From: JBBRUG01 sp038247995
Lineage (GTDB): Bacteria > Chloroflexota > Chloroflexia > Chloroflexales > Chloroflexaceae
Reading direction: 5' to 3'
Assembly (NCBI GenBank): GCA_038247995.1
Contig: JBBRUG010000135.1
Location: 1 to 14,683 of the forward strand
Length of the DNA: 14,683 nt
Both the position numbers and the translations under genes were made by a program. Shown here piece after piece: positions 4,817 to 13,300 of the stretch (position 1 is its first letter; every line of letters starts with the position of its first letter). The notes under the pieces are model-generated. The model made no database searches and had not been told where the DNA came from. It saw only the letters and a program-made list of their open reading frames with translations.

Positions 4817-7800
4817 TTACCGCGCCGTTAGCGGCAGGAACAGCCGCAGCGGCTGCGTCACGGGGAGTTGCGCCCGTACATACACCAGTTCAATTGTCAC
4901 GATATCCGAGACTGCGGGGTTGAAGCGCGATTGTGCCCGGACGCGCATCGTCTTGATGTCGCCCGGCGCGATTGTGTCCGGCACAGTGACTGTCACGCTG
5001 ATGCTGCGCAAGGTCTGGCCGGGGTTCAGGATCAGCGCCGTGCGCGGCGCAATCGTCAGCCCCCAACCGTCGTCAACGTCCAGCGCTTCCAGGTCGAAGG
5101 TGTCTGCTGCATTGCCCCGGTTGGTTAGCGCCAGCGGGCTAAGCAGCACCGACCCGCTCGCCTCAGTGACGCCACGAACCTGGCTCGCCGCCAGGTCTAC
5201 GGCGGCGCTGCGCTGCACAGTCACCTGATCTTCGACGAAGTCGCGGCTCACATTGGGCGCCGCAAGCGAGACTGCATCGACGCGCACGAAGGCCAGTTCG
5301 CCGGACGGTGTGCCGTCGGGGATCTGCAATGTCATCGTGATCACCTGGCTCTGGCCTGGCCCCAGGTCGATCAGGTTTGGCGCGGCGCTCGCCGGGAAGC
5401 CGCGCGCCTCGGCGGCAAAGAGTTGGTAACTGTCGGCGGTGGTGCCGATGTTGGTTACGGTGTGCGTGAGCGTAACCGTCGAATTCGGCAGCGCGCTGCT
5501 GATCCGGTCGGGCGTGATCAGCACCTCGAACGGTTCGCCTACCAGCAAGGTGTTCTCGGCGCTGGCCAGCACATCGGTTGTGCCTGCGGCACGCACATTC
5601 ACGGTGATCAGGTTGGTGGTTCCACCGGTCACGTCGGGTGCGCTGACTTCAATCGTAACCGTAGTTGTTTCGCCCGGCGCCAGTTCCGCCGTGGGGTTCG
5701 CCGAGGTGATCTGCGACGCCGGCCAGCCGGGTTGGCTATTAGTGGCCTCCAGCTCGTAGCTCAGTGGCGTGCTGCCGGTATTGGTCAGTGTATGTGTAAA
5801 GGTGACGCTGGTATTCGCCTGGGTGGCCTGATTCGTGCCCGGCGAGAGCGCCGCTCCATCAATCGCGCTGATCCGAGCTGTGTCCACCACCGCGGCGCTG
5901 ACCGCCGGTTGGCCCTGCGAGGTGGCCGTTACCGTGATCACCGACTCAGTGTCGGCGGCGACGCCGGTGGGCACGCGCACCTGCACGCTTACCGTACGCG
6001 ATGCGTTGCGCGGCACGTTCAGCAAGGTAGTCGGGCTGATCGTCACACTGAAGGCCGGGTCGGTCTGGTTGAAGCTGAGGTTGAAGCTGTCCGGCCCGTT
6101 GCCGGTATTGGTGAGCGTATGGTTGAAGGTGAGCAGTTGATCGGGTTCGCCGGTTTGATCCTGTGGTGTGGGTGTGAAGGTGAGCGCACCGGCGAAGGCC
6201 ACGGTGACGGTAGCGACGGCGCTCACCTCAATGTTGGTTGCCGGCGCGGTGTTGTTGGCCAGGATGCGCACGCGCACGCTGTAGGCGCCTGCGGTGGCAT
6301 TGGCCGGCACCTGCACCACGGTTGTGATCGTACAGGTTGGCGTCTCGCTGGGCGACACTGTGCCGCTGGTACATGTGCTCGACTGGCTTTGGATCGTCCA
6401 GCCGGTCGGCAGGTCGCCCGCCTGTACGCCGGGCAGCGTGAAGGGCACCGCTGCGTTGCCCGCGTTGCGGATATTGTGGACGATGGTTACGTTGGTGGCG
6501 GGGGCGAGGCCCGGCACCGGCTGGGGCGTAATTGTTGCTGCGCCGACGAACACCGGCGCGCCGCCGCCGACAACGCGGATAATCCCGGCTGCATTCTGGT
6601 TCCCTGGCGTGCCGGTTCCGCCCACACCGGCGGCGGTGACGCTGAAGTTATAGGCGCCGATAACAGGCGGTGCTACAGTCGGCACAATTGCCGTCACCGT
6701 TACGGTCTGGCTGGCGCCGGCGGCCAGCGTGAAGTTGCCGCTCGGACTCACGCCGAAGCTGATATTCGAGGTTGGCGTTGTTGCAGTCGGCGGCGTAACC
6801 TGGAAGGTGTCGCTGGCGTTGCCGGTATTGGTCAGCAGGTAGGTGTACGCGGCGCTGCTGCCCGGCGGGCGGCTCTGGTCGGTGGGCGGCTGGGCCACAA
6901 ACGTGAAGCTGCGCACCACGGCTACGCTGATCGTGTCGGTGACTTCGGACGATTGCAATGCGCCTGCCGCCACGCGGAAGCGGAACTGCACATTGCCTGC
7001 CGGCGGTGTGCCGGGCGTATTCACCACAATCCGCAGCGTGGTGCTGGCGCCACCGGCCAGGTTGGTCTGATCGAGCGTTGCCGATGCAATCGTCCAGCCG
7101 GTGGGCGGCGTGCCCACGAAGGTCGGACCAATCACGCTGAACGTACCGGCCTGGTCGCCGATATTGGTGACGGTATGGTTGAAGGTCACCGTCGCGCCGC
7201 TGCGTGGCAGCGTCTGGTTGCCGGAAACCTGTGGCGTGGCCGGGTTGTTGCTCGGCACCGTGGCGGTGGTGGTAAGGGTCACGACGGCTGAGGTGAGCGC
7301 GTCGAGGCGCGCTTGCACGGTCGTAGTATCGACAGTGCCGGCTGCCGTGCCGGGCGGCACGCTGACATCGACCGTGAAGTTCACATTGCCGTTGGCCGGC
7401 ACCGTCACCAACACGGGGCCGCTCGTCCAACCCTGGGTGGTGGAATAGACAATACTGTAAGTGCGCTCGGCGCCGACATTGTGGGCCAGGTTGAGCGTAT
7501 AGGTTGCGCTCGCGCCGGTCTGCACACTGCGCGCCGTGGGCGCTGTGCCGGTGAGCGTCAGCGTCGGTGTAGCCGTACAGACGCCGGTAGCAACCACATC
7601 CAGTGCGTTGGAGAAGGGCGAGGTGTTGTTATTGGTTGTATTGCGCGCCGTGGCCGTAATCCAGCTCAGACAGCCGGCGACGTTGGCGCTGAACACGCCG
7701 CCGGCGTTCGCCGTCACCTGGGTGAGGTAGACCGGCCCTTCGCCGTTGCGGTCGCTGAGCGTCCCTGCGCCGGTGAAAATCTCGATACTACAATTGGCGC

Positions 7801-10003
7801 AACCGGCGGCTGTGCCGGTAATGGTCGGCGAGCCGTTGGTGACGGCATTGAACGTCGGCGCGGCGAGGTTGCCGTTCGCGCCCGAGGCCAGCGCGATGCC
7901 GTTCTCCTCATTGTTCTGCGTCGTCGTCTGCGAGACGCGCACGCCCTGGGCGTTCGTGACCAGAATGCCGTGCCCGGCGAAGAAGTCGCCATTGTCGATC
8001 AGGCGGTTGCCGTTGAAGGTGTTATTGTTGGCAACGGTTGAACCAGAACCGACTGCAATGCCGTGGTAGGGTTCGAAACTGATGCTGCTTGCGCCGTTAA
8101 AGGCAACCAGGTTGTTGGTGAAGGTGTTGCCGGTGCCGGCGATCAACCTGATCCCGTCTTGCTCGTTGCGCGGTGCCTGGAGAATGTTCAGTTCACCCGA
8201 GGCGCGCGTGCCGATCAGGTTGTCGGCGACGGTATTGTTATTCTCATTATTAAAATTGATTCCCCGACCGACGCCGCCGATTACATTGGCGCGTAGCGTG
8301 TTGCCGGTGCTGTTATTGATTCGGATGCCCTCGCGGTTGATCCGGTCGCCGAGGTTGGTGAGCAAGCGGCTGTCGCCGGCGGCATTCAGACCAATATAGT
8401 TCCCCTCAACGGTGTTGTTGCTCACGGCGCAGGCACCGCTACACACACCGCCGGCGCCGGGCTGAACCAGCACGCCGGCGCCCGATCCCGAGCCGCTGAA
8501 GCCGCCGGCCGCAATCACATTGCGCTCGCCCGGTGTTGGCCCGCCGATCCGGTTGGCCGTGCCGTTTTCGATAGTGACCGCCGCATCGCCGCTGGCAAAG
8601 CCGAGTAGGGCGGCCGTTGCGCCCGATGTGAGCGACGATTGGGAGCCGGCGGGGTTGGTGCCGATCCGGTTGCCGCTCACGACGTTATTCGCCGAGCGGA
8701 TGCGCACCTGGAATGTCCGGCTACCGGCGATTACATTGCCCGGGCCGACGGTGACGACACCGGTGGAAGAGGCATTTTTCTGGCCGATCCAGATGCCTTC
8801 GCCGCCGCTGGCTGCGCCGGCGGTGCAATTGCCCAAAATTGTCGTACCATTGCGCGCCAGGCCGATATAGTTCCCAACAATCGTGGTGGCGCCGGTGGCG
8901 AAGGACGTATCGCGCACTTCAATGCCGCGCAGATTGTTCCCGGCAATCGCATTACGGCCTGCTGTAGGATCAGCTGGATCGCCGATGATTGTGTTGATCG
9001 GGCCGACAACGCCGCTGCCGAGCAGAATACCGACCCGGTTCTGGATCGCTGTGCCGGTGGGGGTTACGCCAATGTCGTTGGCGACGATTTGGGTGTCACG
9101 CGGCACACCCGAATCGGCCAGTGTGGTTGCGCTGGTGAAGACGACGATTCCGGCTACGGTTGGGCCGGCGGTATGTCCGCCGATCAGGTTGGCGCGGATC
9201 AGCGTGCTGCGCGCATACTCGCCCACGAAGACGCCGCCGGTGCGATTGGCCGGGCCGCCGCTGATCGCCGCCGTACCTGCCGCATTGGTGCCGATGTTAT
9301 TGCCGACAATGCGATTGTTGGCGATCACCTGACTCGATCCGATTTCGTCGATCAGCGCTACATCGGCAATGGCGTTGCCGCTAATCACATTGCGCTGGCC
9401 GGCAGCCGTGCCGCCAAGATCGTTATTGCTGGCGCCGTTATCGAATAAAACACCATAGGCGCCGTTGGCCGCGGCGCTGATCCCATCGGTGGTGGTGCCG
9501 ATGCGGTTGTTGTAGATCCGGTTGCCGGTAGCTTGTGCGCCGCCGACGTAGATACCGGCGCCACTTTGCGCCAGATCGCTGCCGGCCGGGAAGCGATTGA
9601 TCACCAGCCCGCGCACTTCGTTATTTGCCGAGGTGATGCGCAGCCCATGCCCGACGCCGCCGCCGGCTTGCAGATCGACGCCGCTCAGGCTGACGCTGAA
9701 GGTCGTGCCGCCATTGATGGTCGTGCCGCCGTCGCCGCCGAGCGCGGGCAGGGCTGTGGCCGGACGGATCTCGCCGGTTATGCTGAAGGTGATTGTTGCC
9801 GCGCCGGTAACGGCATTCGCGGCGTTGATCGCCTCGCGCAAGGTGCAGCCGTTGGGGGTAGCGGTACAGGCGCCGTCATTGGTGTCGGCGAGCGAGTTTA
9901 CGACAAAGCTCGTCTGCGCCTGCACCGGTCGGGCGACCGGGGCAATGCCGGCAAACAGGATGAGCAGCACGAGTAGGCAGCTGCGGCGGGCTGAAAGCGG
10001 CAC
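4817..10003 (-). CDS. Giant secreted CSLREA-type beta-helix protein with about eight NEW3/CARDB-like repeats
   Basis: The product is 1728 residues. A signal peptide covers residues 1-29 (two Arg, a Leu-rich core, cleavage after V-Q-A). A CSLREA-type N-terminal motif follows (FVVNSLADTNDG...CTLREAINAANA, about 32-64). A right-handed beta-helix with many 'G-N-x-I-G-T...' and 'R-N-V-I-S-G-N' turns runs to about 700. A Cys-pair module (CANCSIEIF, about 731-800) comes next, then about eight repeats of roughly 100 residues (815-1700), each with 'G-x-x-x-T-[FY]-x-H-x-[LV]-T-N-x-G', the pattern of NEW3/CARDB-like immunoglobulin-type domains. It ends RLFLPLTAR. The GTG at 10003 is chosen: AGGAGG lies 6 nt upstream and the signal peptide starts there; a TTG at 10030 is upstream of that ribosome-binding site. 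It is probably a cell-surface or extracellular adhesin or structural protein; a polysaccharide-degrading beta-helix enzyme is possible, but no catalytic motif was recognised. It is a paralogue of the gene upstream. Confidence 0.92.
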   Translation of the reverse strand: MPLSARRSCLLVLLILFAGIAPVARPVQAQTSFVVNSLADTNDGACTATPNGCTLREAINAANAVTGAATITFSITGEIRPATALPALGGDGGTTINGGTTFSVSLSGVDLQAGGGVGHGLRITSANNEVRGLVINRFPAGSDLAQSGAGIYVGGAQATGNRIYNNRIGTTTDGISAAANGAYGVLFDNGASNNDLGGTAAGQRNVISGNAIADVALIDEIGSSQVIANNRIVGNNIGTNAAGTAAISGGPANRTGGVFVGEYARSTLIRANLIGGHTAGPTVAGIVVFTSATTLADSGVPRDTQIVANDIGVTPTGTAIQNRVGILLGSGVVGPINTIIGDPADPTAGRNAIAGNNLRGIEVRDTSFATGATTIVGNYIGLARNGTTILGNCTAGAASGGEGIWIGQKNASSTGVVTVGPGNVIAGSRTFQVRIRSANNVVSGNRIGTNPAGSQSSLTSGATAALLGFASGDAAVTIENGTANRIGGPTPGERNVIAAGGFSGSGSGAGVLVQPGAGGVCSGACAVSNNTVEGNYIGLNAAGDSRLLTNLGDRINREGIRINNSTGNTLRANVIGGVGRGINFNNENNNTVADNLIGTRASGELNILQAPRNEQDGIRLIAGTGNTFTNNLVAFNGASSISFEPYHGIAVGSGSTVANNNTFNGNRLIDNGDFFAGHGILVTNAQGVRVSQTTTQNNEENGIALASGANGNLAAPTFNAVTNGSPTITGTAAGCANCSIEIFTGAGTLSDRNGEGPVYLTQVTANAGGVFSANVAGCLSWITATARNTTNNNTSPFSNALDVVATGVCTATPTLTLTGTAPTARSVQTGASATYTLNLAHNVGAERTYSIVYSTTQGWTSGPVLVTVPANGNVNFTVDVSVPPGTAAGTVDTTTVQARLDALTSAVVTLTTTATVPSNNPATPQVSGNQTLPRSGATVTFNHTVTNIGDQAGTFSVIGPTFVGTPPTGWTIASATLDQTNLAGGASTTLRIVVNTPGTPPAGNVQFRFRVAAGALQSSEVTDTISVAVVRSFTFVAQPPTDQSRPPGSSAAYTYLLTNTGNASDTFQVTPPTATTPTSNISFGVSPSGNFTLAAGASQTVTVTAIVPTVAPPVIGAYNFSVTAAGVGGTGTPGNQNAAGIIRVVGGGAPVFVGAATITPQPVPGLAPATNVTIVHNIRNAGNAAVPFTLPGVQAGDLPTGWTIQSQSSTCTSGTVSPSETPTCTITTVVQVPANATAGAYSVRVRILANNTAPATNIEVSAVATVTVAFAGALTFTPTPQDQTGEPDQLLTFNHTLTNTGNGPDSFNLSFNQTDPAFSVTISPTTLLNVPRNASRTVSVQVRVPTGVAADTESVITVTATSQGQPAVSAAVVDTARISAIDGAALSPGTNQATQANTSVTFTHTLTNTGSTPLSYELEATNSQPGWPASQITSANPTAELAPGETTTVTIEVSAPDVTGGTTNLITVNVRAAGTTDVLASAENTLLVGEPFEVLITPDRISSALPNSTVTLTHTVTNIGTTADSYQLFAAEARGFPASAAPNLIDLGPGQSQVITMTLQIPDGTPSGELAFVRVDAVSLAAPNVSRDFVEDQVTVQRSAAVDLAASQVRGVTEASGSVLLSPLALTNRGNAADTFDLEALDVDDGWGLTIAPRTALILNPGQTLRSISVTVTVPDTIAPGDIKTMRVRAQSRFNPAVSDIVTIELVYVRAQLPVTQPLRLFLPLTAR

Positions 10004-10223
10004 GGCGCTCCTCCTTTGGCAAAGTTTCAAGTGGCAGGCGATAGGCAGCAGAATCGTGGGGCCACGGAGGAATGTGGGCCGCAGGAAGAACGAGGCTGCG
10101 GCGGCATCGGATGGCCGAAGCGCTGCGGCGGTTGTCGCGCTGATCCGGATGGCTCCCCGGCGTATGCTTCGGCCTTACAGCCACACCTCAGATGATCTGG
10201 TATTGCGCATCCGGCGGTGACAC
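10004..10223. other. Leader region of the 1728-residue protein gene, no recognised element
   Basis: This part of the intergenic gap between the two giant genes is G+C-rich. It contains the strong AGGAGG site at 10015-10010 (minus strand) and a short ATCCGGAT palindrome near 10143-10150. I found no convincing -10/-35 pair, riboswitch fold or gene. Transcription of the downstream gene may start here or come through from the upstream paralogue. Confidence 0.5.
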
Positions 10224-10332
10224 CTAGTAGTTCGTCAGAGCTACTCTGACAGATAGAGGTGGGGCCAGGGGAGGGCTTTGCCCTCCCCTGAAACCCATCC
10301 CACACGTCAATCTAGGATTGACAGGCTACTAG
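10224..10332. repeat. 109-bp symmetric palindromic element (REPIN-like or small MITE)
   Basis: The element reads outward from its centre (10278) with exact length symmetry. Outer arms are CTAGTAG (10224-10230) and CTACTAG (10326-10332). Next come 3-nt spacers, then hairpins of 7-3-7: GTCAGAG-CTA-CTCTGAC (10234-10250) and GTCAATC-TAG-GATTGAC (10306-10322). Then 15-nt spacers, and a central 11-3-11 hairpin, CAGGGGAGGGC-TTT-GCCCTCCCCTG (10266-10290). The two side hairpins share GTCA...TGAC and the CTA loop (read outward) but differ at three stem pairs, with each stem still fully paired. A GTAG tetranucleotide followed by a hairpin, present in two inverted copies, is the architecture of REP doublets (REPINs) mobilised by RAYT transposases. 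No RAYT gene is in the window. The right arm supplies the stop codon of the gene to its right. Confidence 0.8.
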
Positions 10333-13300
10333 AGTGCCTGCATGGTTGTTCCGGCCTGGTCGGGTGTGGGCTCTTCGGATGGCGGCGCTGCCGGCGGTGG
10401 TGCGGCAGGCGCTGCGCCGATCACTGGCAGGTAGAGCCGGGGCAGAATAAAGCCCTCAGTGACCGTGATTGTATCGACCACGTTGGCGCCGATCGTTCCG
10501 CCCGTCGCCGGATCGGTGAGAAAAATGTTGACGACCTCGATGTCACCCGGTAGGCGGCTCTCGTTGAGGCGCACATTCACCCGCAGTTGCATGCTGCTCT
10601 GGCGGCCCTCAATCGGCGCATCCAGGGTGACGGTGTTATTGATAATCTGGACACCCGGCGTGTTTGAAACCAATGTTACTTCGCTGCCGAAGTTGGTCGT
10701 AATGTTGAAGCGGAACGTCGCTAAGCCATTACTGCGATTGAGCAGTTCGTGGAAGAAGGTGACGGTGGCGCCGGCGCGGGCGTTCTGCGCCTGATCGGAG
10801 AAGAACTCGGCGATCGGCTCCAGGACTACGCCGGTGGTGTCGCTAAAGGTGACCGTTGCGGCAGGGTAGCCTTGGGCGGTGGCCGTAAGCAAGGTTGTAG
10901 CGCGCACCGGATTGCCTTCACCGTCGTTGACCTGGGCGTTTTGCGGCACGGTGACATTAACGGCAATATCTTGCGACTGGCCGGGGGCGAGCGAGAATTC
11001 GCTGATGCTTACCGTCGTCGTCCAGACCCGCCCGCTATCCGCCGGATCGACGGTGCGCTGGTCGATATTCACCAGGACGGGAATATTGCCGTCGTTGGTG
11101 ATCCGATGCTGGTAGGTGGCCCGATCGCCAGGGGCGGCGAAGCCAAGCGGATTCTGGCGCGGCTCGACGCGCAGTACCGGCCGAGCTTCGGTGCTTGTCT
11201 CCAGCACCAGGGTGGCCGTGGCGGTGACGACTCCCGGCGAGTCGATCGTCACGCGGGTGCGATCGGTGATCGGGAAGGCCGCGTTCGGGTTGGTGCCCAC
11301 CGGCAAGGTAACCGTAACCGTAATATCGCGGGTTGCGCCGGCAGCGAGCAGTGGCAGCGGTTCGGGGTTAAACTCAGCCGTCCAGCCGTCCAGCGTCTCG
11401 CTGGTGACATAACGCAGGTTGCTGAAATCGACTGTGCCGGTATTGCGCAACTGCAACCGATAATCGACGCTTTCAGTTGGGGCGGCAGTAGCTTGGGGCG
11501 GCGCCGGGTCGATCGCGATGAGTTCGAGCCCGTAGGTGGCGGTGAAGACGGCGAATGCAGAAGTGTTGCCGAAGCTATCGGTGGCGGCAAGCAGCAACTG
11601 GCCGGGCACGCCCTCCTCGATCCGCCCAGTGAAGTTGCCTTCAGTATCGACGATGATTGTTGCGCCGGTAGCGAAGCTGAGCACGTCCCAGCCCTGGCCG
11701 TCGGGGGTGGGCAGGGTCGGGTCAGCGCCAAACGCCTGAATAGTACAGGGTGCGGCGCAGGCCGAGATCGGGGTCAGATCATTCTCGCTAAGTAGCGGCG
11801 TGGTATTGGTGCGCGTGATCACCTGCCCCTGAATCGTGCCGTCCTGGAAGAGGCGCAGCGCGAAGGGCGGGTCGATATCGTGGTTGGCGCCGGGGTTCGC
11901 TTGCGCCGGATCAGCGCCGCTACCGGAGTAGATCGAGGTGCCTTCAAGCAGCACCGTGCCGCCGTTGGCTGCCATACGGTTGCTCGCGAGGCGAATACGC
12001 AGGACGTCTTCAGCAAGGCGGACGGCTTCATCGGCGTTGGCGCGAATCGTATTAGCGCGCAGAGTGACATTAAACGATGTGCCGTCGACCAAAACGCCTT
12101 CGGCGGTGCTATTGTTGAAGAGGTTGCCTTCGACAGTGCCGGTGAGCGCATTGGTGAGTTGCAAGTTCGGGCTGCCGCTGTAACGCACGCTGTTCGAGAT
12201 CACCTCGAAGGCGCGTACATTGCTGAACAGAATGCCCTGCGCGTTCCCGACATCGGTGAAGATAGTGGGCGCCGCGGTAGGCAAGAAGCCGATCTCATTC
12301 AGACGCAGGCTGACCGTAAGTGGTTCGGTACTGGTGACCGGCGGAGGCTCAGCGGGAATACCGCTGACGGTGATTGCCGCAGCACCGCTTTCGGCAATAG
12401 TATTGGCGTGGACGCGCACATCGCCGCCGCCGAGCACGCGCACACCGTCGCCTGCATTGCCCGCCGGTACCACATAAGCGCTGACGCTGCTGCCGAGGAG
12501 CGCGTTACGAGCCAGGCCGAAGCTATTGCCCGCGACGGTTACGCTGAGCGTGTCGGTGCCGCTGATGACCACCCCATGGCCTTCGGCGCCAAGGTTGCCG
12601 GCGATGTAGTTGCGGCCATTTTCGCCGCCAACAAGCGTATTTTCACTATCGATAATGCTGACGCCGGGGCCGCTGTTGCCGCGGGTGGCGGTGCGATCAC
12701 GGTCAAGACCGATGAAACTGCTCTGAATGGTGCTGCCCGTCGCGCCGTTGAGTTGCACACCGAAGCCGCCGTTACCGGAAATAATACTACTGCGAATAAT
12801 TGTCCCGGCGGCATTCTCGACAAAGACACCGCCGAGGGTGTTTGCTACCTGATTGGTTCCGGTTGCCGCACCCGAACTTGGTGGCGTGACACCGATCAAT
12901 GCGCCGAGGATCTGCGTTCCGCTGGCGCCGCCGCGTACATGGACACCGTAGCCAGTGTTACCGCTGATACGCACACCACTGGTTGTGCCCTGAATGACGG
13001 TATTTGTTGCTCCGACATCAATAAGCACACCACCGGTATTATTGCCGCGCGCGCTATTGCCGCTTTGAGTAGTTCCAACAAATGTGGTTCCAATCATGCG
13101 ATTACCATTCGTAACCTGACCCTGAATGAAGTTACGAATGATTACCCCGTAACCATTATTGTCACTAATCACGAGTGGCGCAGACGAAGGGCCGTTGAGC
13201 GAGTTATTGCCGGCACCATCTTCAATGACGATCCCCGCGCCGGTATTGGGCAGCGATCGCGTCCCATCGAGGCCAACCAGGTTTGCACGGATATTGTTCG

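Noticed and set aside
5423..7291. Long open frame (622 codons) on the plus strand opposite the 1728-residue protein gene
   Set aside because: It is antisense to a clear secreted protein with coherent repeats. Its translation is rich in Arg, Gly, Ala, Cys and His with no domain pattern, and it begins without a good ribosome-binding site. It reflects stop-poor G+C-rich coding DNA.
10266..10290. Strong hairpin considered as the intrinsic terminator of the 1292-residue protein gene
   Set aside because: No T-run follows it on either strand, and its place at the exact centre of a symmetric 109-bp element explains it better.
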